Below, one piece after another: positions 1-5,712 of a DNA stretch of 6,915 nucleotides; positions within the stretch are counted from its first letter, which is position 1, and every line of letters begins with the position of its first letter. The position numbers and the translations under genes are program-made. Source of the stretch: Rubrobacter sp. (GTDB taxonomy: Bacteria > Actinomycetota > Rubrobacteria > Rubrobacterales > Rubrobacteraceae); assembly GCA_016781885.1 (NCBI GenBank), contig JADDPM010000111.1, positions 1 through 6,915 of the forward strand, in the 5' to 3' direction. The notes beneath the pieces were generated by a model, which was not told the DNA's origin, did no database searches, and saw only the letters and a list, made by a program, of their open reading frames with translations.

Positions 1-424
1 CCGGGCCCGGGCCGACGCCGGAGAGATCTTTCTCGAAGCACGGGTGCCCGGCGAGCTTGGGGCTCGTGGTGACGCCGAGCGTACACGCCAGATACTGGCC
101 GCGCTCCTGGACAATGCCCTCCGGCACACCCCGCCGGGCGGGCGCGTGACCGTCGCTGGCGGCCAGGAGGGCCAACGTGTCCAGGCAAGCGTCTCGGATA
201 CCGGTCCGGGGATAGCACCCGAGCACCTGCCACGCATCTTCGACCGCTTCTACCGCGCCGAGGCCGCAAGGACCCGGGAAGGCGGCGGCACGGGACTCGG
301 GCTCACGATCGCGCGCGATCTCGCCGTTGCCCAGGGCGGCGAGCTTACCGTCGAGAGCACCGAAGCAGAAGGGGCACGGTTACATCTAAAGCTGCCTGGA
401 AGCGAGCTTACTAACGACATCTAA
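1..424 (+). CDS. Sensor histidine kinase, C-terminal catalytic domain (5' end outside the window)
   Basis: This is the ATP-binding (HATPase_c) end of a two-component sensor kinase, which phosphorylates its own histidine and passes the phosphate to a response regulator. The open frame enters from base 2 with no start in sight, so the sensor and dimerisation domains lie upstream. About 140 residues are visible. In order they show the N box (LLDNALRHTPPGG, asparagine near residue 38), the G1 box (DTGPGI, near 66-71), the F box (PRIFDRFYR) and the G2 box (GGGTGLGLTI, near 94-103). These are the full set of Bergerat-fold nucleotide-binding motifs, so the catalytic domain looks intact and active. 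The stop is TAA at 422-424. A GTG at 44 lies inside the domain and is not a credible start. The partner regulator is not in the window and would normally be upstream. The sensed signal cannot be told. Confidence 0.93.
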   Translation, partial: RARADAGEIFLEARVPGELGARGDAERTRQILAALLDNALRHTPPGGRVTVAGGQEGQRVQASVSDTGPGIAPEHLPRIFDRFYRAEAARTREGGGTGLGLTIARDLAVAQGGELTVESTEAEGARLHLKLPGSELTNDI

Positions 425-559
425 AGTTACTCACCGTTACGATCACCTGACCGAAACGCACGTCTCGGGTACCACCTTTGCCGAGCATGACATGAAAGGT
501 TAGCTCGGAGCTTTTCGTGCTTTGAAAGGATGATGAGCGTGATGTTCGATCTCAGGTAT

Positions 560-712
560 CTACGATCCTGACAACTTTTGGGCTGCGTCAATCATCTCGA
601 AGACCACTTCTTGCGTACCTTCGTCCACCAGGGCGCGAAACCGGACGCCGAGCCGTTTTGCACCTCCAGAATGAGGTCGAGCATCGTGTTATCGGAGTAT
701 AAGAGTCGCCGC
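560..712 (-). pseudogene. Possible decayed coding fragment, frameshifted, family unknown
   Basis: Read on the minus strand, two adjoining frames give protein-like text that joins at about position 655. The first (about 712-655) reads LLYSDNTMLDLILEVQN. The second (655-560) reads RLGVRFRALVDEGTQEVV followed by FEMIDAAQKLSGS and a TAG stop. Restoring a single base at the junction would give one continuous, helix-rich C-terminus. Upstream of 712 both frames hit stops and there is no start with a ribosome binding site. This is inferred from composition only: I do not recognise the family, and some 50 plausible-looking residues can arise by chance in high-GC DNA. It would fit a gene remnant that once ended between the kinase and the deoB region. 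Confidence 0.3.
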
Positions 713-803
713 GCTCCCGAAGGTTACACAGCCTCACGTCGTCCCAATCGTTGTAGTTACCGTGTGCACAGCCTTGGGCCAGGGCAGGAAACCCTATCTG
801 GGA

Positions 804-854
804 CTCCGGCAAGGACTCTCGGAGCCGGAGTGAGCTGCGGCCTCCTCGTTTTTT
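804..854 (+). terminator. Terminator-like hairpin with T-run, overlapped by a competing hairpin
   Basis: GGAGCCG (821-827) can pair with CGGCCTCC (838-845, one bulged C), and the stem is followed by TCG and six T residues ending at 854. This is the layout of a rho-independent terminator on the plus strand. The left arm overlaps the right arm of a second perfect 7-bp stem, CTCCGGC (804-810) with GCCGGAG (824-830), so the two cannot form together. That resembles an attenuator, but no known riboswitch or T-box core was recognised upstream. A plain terminator for a transcript arriving from the kinase is the simpler reading. Confidence 0.4.
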
Positions 855-903
855 AGGATGGGCCGGCAGGGGTAAGTATCGCTCCCGGAGCAGTACTAGT
901 CAG

Positions 904-909
904 AGGAGG
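904..909 (+). promoter_or_regulatory. Ribosome binding site deciding a TTG start
   Basis: AGGAGG sits four bases before the TTG at 914. It is a perfect anti-Shine-Dalgarno match and is the main reason to accept the rare start codon of the small acidic gene. Confidence 0.6.
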
Positions 910-913
910 GACG

Positions 914-1108
914 TTGTCGGATTCCATTCCAGGGAAGAGCGATACGGAGCTGTCAATAGAGTCATTCGTGGATAGTATGCAGGAGATCCACCCGAACCTT
1001 GACCGGGAAGCGTTCCGCGACGCGATAACCACCTGCGTACACGATGCTTTGGATTCCATGGGCGGTGAGGAGGAGTCCGAAGGTGGTGAAGAGTCCGAAA
1101 GCGAGTAA
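914..1108 (+). CDS. Small acidic protein of unknown function (64 aa)
   Basis: I do not recognise the family. The start is TTG, chosen because AGGAGG lies four bases upstream. The product has about 19 Asp/Glu against 3 Lys/Arg. It has a serine- and acid-rich N-terminus, a probable amphipathic helix around residues 15-49 (FVDSMQEIHP to DALDSM) containing one cysteine (Cys41), and an extreme acidic tail made of EE, SE and GG repeats from residue 50. There is no signal peptide or membrane segment, so it is probably cytoplasmic. Such acidic tails occur in small binding or chaperone-like proteins and in DNA mimics, but nothing here selects among these. It follows the terminator-like element and converges on deoB with 74 bases between, so it is probably transcribed alone. 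The codon pattern and ribosome binding site support a real gene. Confidence 0.6.
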   Translation: MSDSIPGKSDTELSIESFVDSMQEIHPNLDREAFRDAITTCVHDALDSMGGEEESEGGEESESE

Positions 1109-1182
1109 GAGTAACTTTACAGGTAGGTTTTCGGAGAGAAAGCCCTGATCCTGGTTACTATGTCCCGCGGTGAGCACGACGC

Positions 1183-2352
1183 TCATCGCAAGACATCTTC
1201 TCCCGGAAGACCGTCTCTGTCCACCCCGAGCCAGGCTGCAACCGTCGCGCCCACGTCCGAGAAGGAGTCGCGGATGCCGAAGTAGCGGGGCTCTCCGCCT
1301 CCGACGACCAGGAGCGGGACGCGCTCTCGCGTGTGGTCAGTGCCGGGGTAGGTAGGGTCGTTGCCGTGGTCGGCGGTGATGACGAGCAGATCCTCGCTGG
1401 TAAGACTCTGTAGTAGCTCCGGTATACGGGCGTCGAAGCGTTCGAGGTTCTTGGCCATCCCGTAAGGGTCGCGGCGGTGACCGTACTTCGCGTCGAAATC
1501 TACCAGGTTTGCAAAGATCAAGCCGGACTCGACCCGTGCTTGGGCTTCGAGCACGGCATCTACTTTCGCGGCGTCGTCGGGTTGACCGGGAAGGTGCTCG
1601 GTGATGCCCTTGCCGTCGAAGATGTCTCGGATCTTGCCGACCGCGACGACCTCGTGGCCGGACTTTCGTATGCGGTCCAGGTACGTCTCGCGGGGCGGGG
1701 TGATGCCGTAGTCGTGGCGGTTCTCGTGCTCGCGCTCGTAGGCGCCTGGCTCGCCGTGGTAGGGACGGGCGATAACCCGCTCGACGAGGATCTGCCCATC
1801 ACCGATCAGCATCTCGTGCGCTTTTTCGCAGGCTTCGTAGAGCTCTTTCAGCGGGATCACACCGGTATGGGCCGCGACCTGGAAGACCGAGTCGGCCGAA
1901 GTGTAGACGATCCAGGCTCCCGATTCCTCCTGCTCGGACCCGAGCTCCTCGATGATCTGGGTCCCCGAGGCGGGCCTGTTGCCGATAACCTTCCGCCCCG
2001 TCTCCTCCTCGAAGCGCGAGACGAAGGAATCCGGGAACCCGTCCGGGTATGTCGGCAGTCCTGCTTCGAGCGCGATCCCCATCATCTCCCAGTGGCCGGC
2101 GAGGGTGGCTTTGGCAGCGGACCTCTCCTGCATGAGGCCGTAGTGCGCTCTGGGCTCGGAGACTGGCGGGACGCCCTCTATCTCGACAACGTTCCCGAGT
2201 CCTAGAGCGCGCAGGTTCGGGAGATTCAGTCCGCCTACCCGCCGGGCAGTGTTACCCAGAGTGTTCGAGCCCTCGTCGCCGAAGCGCGCCACGTCTGGGG
2301 CGCCACCCGCCCCGACGCCGTCGAGAACCAGGATCACCGCCCTTCTGCCCAT
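1183..2352 (-). CDS. deoB: Phosphopentomutase
   Basis: This cytoplasmic enzyme interconverts ribose 1-phosphate with ribose 5-phosphate, and the deoxyribose pair, linking nucleoside breakdown and salvage to pentose phosphate metabolism. It belongs to the alkaline phosphatase superfamily. At 389 residues it is full length for bacterial DeoB. Aligned from memory to the Bacillus cereus enzyme, all metal ligands are present: Asp11 (LVLDGVGAGGAPD), Asp287 and His292 (VDFDAKYGHRRDP), Asp328 and His329 (TADHGND) and His340 (TDHTRER). Asp154 in TSADS and the phospho-accepting threonine (Thr83) before GHWEMMG are also kept. The loop around Thr83 reads AKATLAGHWE where the family usual is GKDTxTGHWE. 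The ATG at 2352 has AAGGAG (2357-2362) ahead of it. A -10-like TAGAAT lies on the minus strand at 2380-2385 with no clear -35. The gene is transcribed alone, divergent from the acetyltransferase. Confidence 0.96.
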   Translation of the reverse strand: MGRRAVILVLDGVGAGGAPDVARFGDEGSNTLGNTARRVGGLNLPNLRALGLGNVVEIEGVPPVSEPRAHYGLMQERSAAKATLAGHWEMMGIALEAGLPTYPDGFPDSFVSRFEEETGRKVIGNRPASGTQIIEELGSEQEESGAWIVYTSADSVFQVAAHTGVIPLKELYEACEKAHEMLIGDGQILVERVIARPYHGEPGAYEREHENRHDYGITPPRETYLDRIRKSGHEVVAVGKIRDIFDGKGITEHLPGQPDDAAKVDAVLEAQARVESGLIFANLVDFDAKYGHRRDPYGMAKNLERFDARIPELLQSLTSEDLLVITADHGNDPTYPGTDHTRERVPLLVVGGGEPRYFGIRDSFSDVGATVAAWLGVDRDGLPGEDVLR

Positions 2353-2465
2353 GCTTCTCCTTCCGGTCTCGGAGCCGGTATTCTAGCGCTGAATACGTCC
2401 CTTTCGCGCCCCGGCGAGGCTAGCATAGCCTCCATGATGCCGGAGTCGGAGGCGACTATAGCGGG

Positions 2466-2480
2466 TAATATCCGCATATG
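2466..2480 (+). promoter_or_regulatory. Possible -10 element for a leaderless acetyltransferase mRNA
   Basis: TAATAT at 2466-2471 resembles a -10 hexamer and lies six bases before the ATG at 2478, which would place the transcription start at or next to the start codon. No purine-rich ribosome binding site precedes that ATG, which fits a leaderless message, a common form in actinobacteria. No convincing -35 hexamer is visible 16-18 bases upstream, so the call is weak. Confidence 0.3.
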
Positions 2481-2978
2481 AACGGCCCGGAGAACAGTTC
2501 CCCACCATCGGTGGAGGCCGTGCGCGAGGCGAAGGTGGGGGACGCCGAGGCTATCCACGCCCTCGCGGGTGAGCTTGCCGACGCTCTAGGGGACCGGAGG
2601 CCCCGGTTGGAGGCCGTCCGGGAGCGGCTGCGCGAGCTTCTGGAGGAGAGGCGGGTGCGGGTGCTGGTGGCGGAGGGTGAGGACGGCATCGTGGGGGCGG
2701 CTAGTCTGTGGATCAAACCGGACCTCGGCCACGGGGATACCGTGATCGAGGTCCCCATGCTCGTCGTCTCCGAGAGCGCTCGCCGCCGGGGAACGGGCAA
2801 GCTCCTCGTCCAGGAGATACGCAGCGTGGCCGCCGCCGAGAACGTCTCACTCATAGAGCTCGTCGCCACCCGCGAGAACCGGATCGCCCGCGACTTCTAC
2901 CGCTCGCTGGGCTTCGTAGAGACCGACCACGTAACCCTCGAGTACTTCGGCGAGATGGAGGAGGCGCCGGAGGAGTAG
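2478..2978 (+). CDS. GNAT family N-acetyltransferase
   Basis: This is a single-domain GCN5-related acetyltransferase, which moves an acetyl group from acetyl-CoA to an amine; the substrate cannot be read from sequence. Of 166 residues the fold starts near residue 14 (VREAKVGDAEAI), typical for the first strand and helix. Motif A follows EVPMLVV with the acetyl-CoA pyrophosphate loop RRRGTG (102-107). Motif B is ENRIARDFYRSLGFVETD (133-150), with the characteristic FY...LGF. The first 13 residues and the acidic end (EEAPEE) fall outside the domain. The ATG start has no ribosome binding site; the GTG at 2511 lacks one too, so the first ATG is kept. It diverges from deoB (125 bases between starts) and converges on the Yip1-like gene, so it is probably monocistronic. 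The GC-rich codon use matches its neighbours. Confidence 0.9.
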   Translation: MNGPENSSPPSVEAVREAKVGDAEAIHALAGELADALGDRRPRLEAVRERLRELLEERRVRVLVAEGEDGIVGAASLWIKPDLGHGDTVIEVPMLVVSESARRRGTGKLLVQEIRSVAAAENVSLIELVATRENRIARDFYRSLGFVETDHVTLEYFGEMEEAPEE

Positions 2979-2983
2979 GCGCC
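2963..2983. terminator. GGCGCC hairpin at the convergent junction
   Basis: Two GGCGCC palindromes (2963-2968 and 2978-2983) separated by nine bases can form a 6-bp all-GC stem spanning the acetyltransferase stop codon. It sits between two convergent genes whose stops are only 17 bases apart, where a bidirectional terminator would be expected. There is no clean T-run on either side, so it may only slow polymerase or be chance. Confidence 0.25.
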
Positions 2984-2995
2984 ATCAGCTTCTTC

Positions 2996-3478
2996 TCAGT
3001 CGAGCAGGATCGGGTAGACGGCGAAGAGCAGGAGGCCGGTGATGGCGAGACAGGAGAGAAAGGCTCTCCCGAAGGTGATCTCCTTGACCACCGCGAGCCC
3101 GACCGCGAGCAACACGACCCCTGCGTAGACCGCCACGAACCACCGCACCCCCGGCACAACCGTAAGCGGCAACAGATACCCGAACGGGTAAGCGAGCGTG
3201 CGCCAGGTGACGGCGTAACCGTACCGGCCCCCGTATGCGGCGAGTTGGTAGAGCCCGGCGAGAAGGAGCGAGAGCGGCAACGGTAGCAGGAGCGCCGCCA
3301 GTGCCGGGTAGAGCCCTCCGGCGAGGAACCATGTGAGGCCCGCCAGAACGCTCGAAAACGCCAGGAAGAGCCCCGGAGCACGAGGGTCCGGCACCTTCGG
3401 CAACAACTCGAAGAACCGGATCGGATGTACGAGCAAGCGGGCGAGGAGCCGCAGGTAGCTCGAGAAGGGCCGTGACAC
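2996..3478 (-). CDS. Yip1-family multi-pass membrane protein
   Basis: This is a probable polytopic inner-membrane protein of the Yip1-like superfamily, common in actinobacteria and of unknown role in bacteria. Using the GTG at 3478 it has 160 residues. A short amphipathic N-terminus carries the family-like HPIRFFELLPKVP (18-30). About five hydrophobic segments follow, near 36-52, 57-80, 96-110, 112-131 and 137-158. The repeated aromatic, Gly and Pro residues (YGYAVTWRTLAYPFGYLLP, and later a helix ending before FGRAF) are typical of the family. The frame stays open to an ATG at 3658, but the extra 60 residues look unlike protein and lie in poorer-GC DNA, so I favour the internal GTG, although its ribosome binding site is weak. 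The stop is 17 bases from that of the acetyltransferase. No partner gene is adjacent. Confidence 0.7.
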   Translation of the reverse strand: MSRPFSSYLRLLARLLVHPIRFFELLPKVPDPRAPGLFLAFSSVLAGLTWFLAGGLYPALAALLLPLPLSLLLAGLYQLAAYGGRYGYAVTWRTLAYPFGYLLPLTVVPGVRWFVAVYAGVVLLAVGLAVVKEITFGRAFLSCLAITGLLLFAVYPILLD

Positions 3479-3706
3479 GTCCCAGTCGCTCGCGCCGCCC
3501 CTGATAGTGTCCCTGGTATAGCCGCGCTTCGCCACAGGATAAGTATAGCTCCAGCCGAGCAAACCTTGCCGGATCAGCCAGCTATGTAATATGTCTATGG
3601 GCGTTGCACCAAAATACCCCAAAAGGGGCGAACAAAAGTGCAGGCTGCGATTCTGCAAAGATCCGGTCCCAGAACGCCCCTTTAACTACGACGCTGAAAT
3701 GACGGA
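3479..3706. other. Divergent intergenic region, left edge of the accessory block
   Basis: These 228 bases separate the start of the Yip1-like gene from the plus-strand membrane protein gene and should carry both promoters. Several TATA-like hexamers occur, for example TATACT and TATACC read on the minus strand, but none has a matching -35, so no promoter is called. GGGGCG (3624-3629) and CGCCCC (3675-3680) are inverted copies 45 bases apart. The minus-strand frame crossing the region is probably not translated. Confidence 0.4.
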
Positions 3707-4288
3707 GTGCTTCGGTTTGCATATTTCTGGTGGGACGTGGCGGGGCGTACGCTGTCGCTTTTACTACGGTTCTACGCACGGGTTGACCTTTGGACGGGAG
3801 CGTTGGCTCTAGTGGGGTTGCCTGACCTTGTTGTGTTGTTGCAGTTCGCCTCTTGGCAGGTACTGTTGGTTGGAATTCTCGTGTTCTTTTTGTATGTAGC
3901 TGCATTAGCTGTATACAAAAAGTTCACGGAAGTTGAGGACCGAAAAGAAGAGCTGGAAGAAAAGTTAGCGGAATGGCAAAAGCGCAGAGCCATAAACGAC
4001 TTGCTCGGAGAGATGATGGAGGAGGGTAAAAGCCTGCGCTCGTACCACAGCGCCCAAAGAAACGCCAACCTCCACGCTGCTCATAAATGGGTAAAATACA
4101 CCCAGGACTTGATAGAAGCCGCCTTCGATAAGGCACAGGCGCAGTATTTCCGGGGTGATGAGATTGATCGGGGGTTAGATCCGGTTGAAGGATGTCTATC
4201 CCGACTGGAGCAAGTTGCCCGGTCGAATTTCTTAGAGGTGAACTCCGAGTTCGTCCCTCAAGATTGGGAGTGGATTAGGCGACGATAG
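3707..4288 (+). CDS. Membrane protein with two helices, a coiled coil and a soluble tail; function unknown
   Basis: I do not recognise the family. The 193-residue product has a short amphipathic, aromatic N-terminus (FAYFWWDVAGRTL) and two hydrophobic stretches near residues 28-46 and 49-70 (VLLVGILVFFLYVAALAVY). A charged coiled-coil segment follows near 72-94 (EDRKEELEEKLAEWQKRR). The soluble C-terminal part of about 100 residues has spaced Trp and Leu (DLLGEMMEEGKSL, HKWVKYTQDLIEAAF, FVPQDWEWI). A generic pattern like L..EG..L...W......L...F recurs in several tail domains of unknown function; that parallel is from memory and weak. The start is uncertain: GTG at 3707 has only a poor ribosome binding site, and GTG at 3737 after GGTGGGAC is an alternative that would trim ten residues. 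Base use is clearly less GC-rich than deoB. It faces the two-gene minus-strand operon across the transposase relic. Confidence 0.72.
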   Translation: MLRFAYFWWDVAGRTLSLLLRFYARVDLWTGALALVGLPDLVVLLQFASWQVLLVGILVFFLYVAALAVYKKFTEVEDRKEELEEKLAEWQKRRAINDLLGEMMEEGKSLRSYHSAQRNANLHAAHKWVKYTQDLIEAAFDKAQAQYFRGDEIDRGLDPVEGCLSRLEQVARSNFLEVNSEFVPQDWEWIRRR

Positions 4289-4318
4289 AACATCCCAGGA
4301 CACATATGGTTTTCGCGC

Positions 4319-4475
4319 CTATAACTCTGAATCACCAGGAAAAGCCAGTTCTATTCCCAGCTCGCGAGTAGCCTGCACGAGTCCGCAGATGTTGTGCGCC
4401 AGCACTTACACAAAGCCTCGTTAACCTGACCCGTATCGCTCTTACTATGTAGGAAGGTGACCTCGTTTTCGATCC
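4319..4475 (-). pseudogene. C-terminal relic of a DDE transposase (IS4/IS5-like), frameshifted
   Basis: On the minus strand, 4473-4405 reads IENEVTFLHSKSDTGQVN then EALCK. With a shift of one base at 4405, 4405-4319 reads VLAHNICGLVQATRELGI then ELAFPGDSEL and a TAG stop. Together this follows the C-terminal pattern I know from IS4/IS5-type transposases (L-S/K...A..NE.LCK.L.HNI..LI....ELGI). Restoring one lost base makes the match continuous. The catalytic DDE core is absent: immediately upstream lies the end of the coiled-coil gene, whose TAG at 4476-4478 abuts the relic. No terminal inverted repeats were recognised and the exact IS family is not certain. The remnant separates the two converging accessory transcription units and points to past insertion and deletion here. 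Confidence 0.65.
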
Positions 4476-5141
4476 CTACTTCGGCGGGGCCAGCTTTTCC
4501 CACACGGTCTTGGAAGCGTCCCGTAGGTCCTGCAGGATTCTTTCCCGATCAAGCGGCGGACTCTCTAGCTGCGCCTCTTGAAGCTCCTTGACCTCCCGCT
4601 CGAGGTGGGCAACCTTACGCTCGGCGTATTGGCGTGCCTGTATTTGCTTCTCCTTCTCACTCCGTTCCTGTCGAACTCGATTCTGGGTCTCCAGGTGCTC
4701 TGCTCGCTCTTGCTCGAGTTGTTCCATCAGCCGCCTGTGCTCCTGCCGCAGCCGCACGATCTCTTGGCCCAGTTCCTCGGCCTGCCGCTCGGCTTTCAGG
4801 CGCTGCTCGCGCACCTGTTCCATCTCCTCGTTCAGCAACTTGAGTTCCCGTTCCACCTTAGCCGGGCGCTCCCGTTCGGCGCTCTCGGCCCTTCGCTGTG
4901 CCTCTAAGCGTTCTTTGCGTTCCTGCTTCAGCTCTTCGTCTAGGGTTCGGTGTTCTTCGCGTAGAAACGCTAAGCGGTCGCGCTCATCCCTCAGGTACTC
5001 CATGCGGTCCTCCGCCAACTGTGCAGCCCTGCGCGCGTTGCGCAAGACGAGGACGGCAACGACGAGCGTCACAACGCCGACGAGGAGAGCGCCAGCGCCC
5101 ACAAAGAAGGTGCCAACGCCGCTGAAAAGGGTGTCAGTCAC
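4476..5141 (-). CDS. Membrane-anchored long coiled-coil protein; function unknown
   Basis: This 221-residue protein has one hydrophobic helix near residues 8-33 (VGAGALLVGVVTLVVAVLVL) followed by LRNARR, so by the positive-inside rule the rest should be cytoplasmic. Residues about 37-193 are an almost unbroken, highly charged heptad-type coiled coil rich in Glu, Arg, Gln and Leu. It is broken by PP near 195 and followed by a short tail (DLRDASKTVWEKLAPP). There is no enzymatic motif. Architecturally it resembles membrane-tethered spacers or scaffolds, and such low-complexity coils give unreliable homology hits. The start is GTG, supported by AGGAGG four bases upstream. It lies 28 bases after the preceding gene on the same strand, so the two are almost certainly one operon. 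Its 3' end abuts a transposase relic, so its C-terminus may have been altered by that insertion. Confidence 0.82.
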   Translation of the reverse strand: MTDTLFSGVGTFFVGAGALLVGVVTLVVAVLVLRNARRAAQLAEDRMEYLRDERDRLAFLREEHRTLDEELKQERKERLEAQRRAESAERERPAKVERELKLLNEEMEQVREQRLKAERQAEELGQEIVRLRQEHRRLMEQLEQERAEHLETQNRVRQERSEKEKQIQARQYAERKVAHLEREVKELQEAQLESPPLDRERILQDLRDASKTVWEKLAPPK

Positions 5142-5145
5142 TTTC

Positions 5146-5151
5146 CCTCCT
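5146..5151 (-). promoter_or_regulatory. Ribosome binding site deciding a GTG start
   Basis: Read on the minus strand, AGGAGG ends four bases before the GTG at 5141. It fixes the start of the coiled-coil protein and lies inside the 28-base gap after the upstream gene. Confidence 0.65.
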
Positions 5152-5169
5152 CAAAGTAAAGGTCTGTTC

Positions 5170-5712
5170 CTATACCAAACGCTCGTACACCGAGCGGTAC
5201 TTTTGAATGCCCCGCCGCATCTCTTCGATACTTTCGTCTTCTATGCTCCCCTCTTCTCCCAGGTGGGCGGTATCTGCGTGGATGCGTTGCGCATCCCGGA
5301 AGTCCTCTACCACTTTCGAATGTACAACACCAACTGCTTCGGCCGTTTTCTGGCGGCTTTCCGTGGGGAAGTTCCGTTCGGTCAGGATATCGGTCACCAC
5401 TCGGTTCGCCTGATCAAGTGCTAAGACGGGGTTGTCCACGAACGTTCGTTCGACCATTTCCCACTCCTCTTTGTAACGTCGCCGGCCCTCATCTGTGAGG
5501 GGCCGTATCTGAATTTCCACCTTCTCGCGGCGTGCCCTGAGTTCTCGCTCCGCTTCTTTCTCAGACCCACGCTCCTGGGCAACACGTTCGAATTCGGGTC
5601 CAAACTCCTCACGGGCGTTGTTGCTTTGCCCGCGTGACCTCGAAATGAATGCAACGGCGGCAACCACGGCTACTACTACGAGAATTGCGATTATTAGAAG
5701 CATGGTGCTCAT
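5170..5712 (-). CDS. Membrane-anchored protein of an actinobacterial family of unknown function
   Basis: The product has 180 residues. Residues 4-24 (MLLIIAILVVVAVVAAVAFI) form a membrane anchor followed by SRSR, so the rest is probably cytoplasmic. The body matches a family I know from Streptomyces and other actinobacteria: FGPEFERVAQERG (37-49), AERELRARREKVEIQIRPL (54-72), an RRYKEEW and RTFVDNP segment (78-95), DQANRVVTDILTERNFP (100-116), then VVHSKVVEDFRDAQRIHA (129-146) and a C-terminal KYRSVYERL corresponding to the family's usual YRsLFdeLL ending. No enzymatic role is known to me. The start is ATG with AGAGG five bases upstream; a second ATG three codons in is less well placed. It is the first gene of an operon with the coiled-coil gene. 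The upstream region is AT-rich and holds a 7-bp inverted repeat. Confidence 0.8.
   Translation of the reverse strand: MSTMLLIIAILVVVAVVAAVAFISRSRGQSNNAREEFGPEFERVAQERGSEKEAERELRARREKVEIQIRPLTDEGRRRYKEEWEMVERTFVDNPVLALDQANRVVTDILTERNFPTESRQKTAEAVGVVHSKVVEDFRDAQRIHADTAHLGEEGSIEDESIEEMRRGIQKYRSVYERLV

Larger units (their letters stand above)
425..913. other. Long region without an intact gene, left of the small acidic gene
   Basis: No convincing complete coding frame is present in these 489 bases. The open frames of 74-92 codons in the middle lack family resemblance and a good ribosome binding site. What can be seen is a possible decayed coding fragment on the minus strand (560-712) and a hairpin plus T-run on the plus strand (804-854), both listed separately. 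The first 110 bases after the kinase stop hold only a weak 6-bp inverted repeat. Confidence 0.6.

Noticed and set aside
481..508. CCGAGC and GCTCGG hairpin after the histidine kinase.
   Set aside because: Only six base pairs with a 16-base loop and no proper T-run; too weak to call a terminator.
578..856. Open frames of 92 (plus) and 74 (minus) codons in the left gap.
   Set aside because: Neither has a ribosome binding site or recognisable protein character; the better minus-strand text is in other frames.
1110..1159. AGTAAC...CAGG and CCTG-GTTACT as a possible terminator between the small acidic gene and deoB.
   Set aside because: The stem has a one-sided four-base interruption and a 26-base loop, and no T-run follows on either strand.
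1477..2205. Long plus-strand open frame (242 codons) inside deoB.
   Set aside because: It is antisense to a certain gene and is a by-product of GC-rich codon bias; its protein text has no family features.
2708..3286. Plus-strand open frame of 192 codons overlapping the acetyltransferase and Yip1-like genes.
   Set aside because: Arg/Pro/Gly-rich shadow of two supported genes, with no ribosome binding site.
3479..3658. N-terminal extension of the Yip1-like protein to an ATG at 3658.
   Set aside because: The added 60 residues are not hydrophobic or family-like and lie in intergenic-type DNA; the hydrophobic domain needs only the GTG start.
4455..4485. A TTCGATCCC string resembling a tRNA T-loop.
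   Set aside because: The flanks do not pair as a T-stem, and no acceptor, D or anticodon arm can be drawn.
4588..5424. Long plus-strand open frame (278 codons) opposite the membrane operon.
   Set aside because: It is Ser/Arg/Cys low-complexity text mirroring the coiled-coil codons and crosses two well-supported minus-strand genes.
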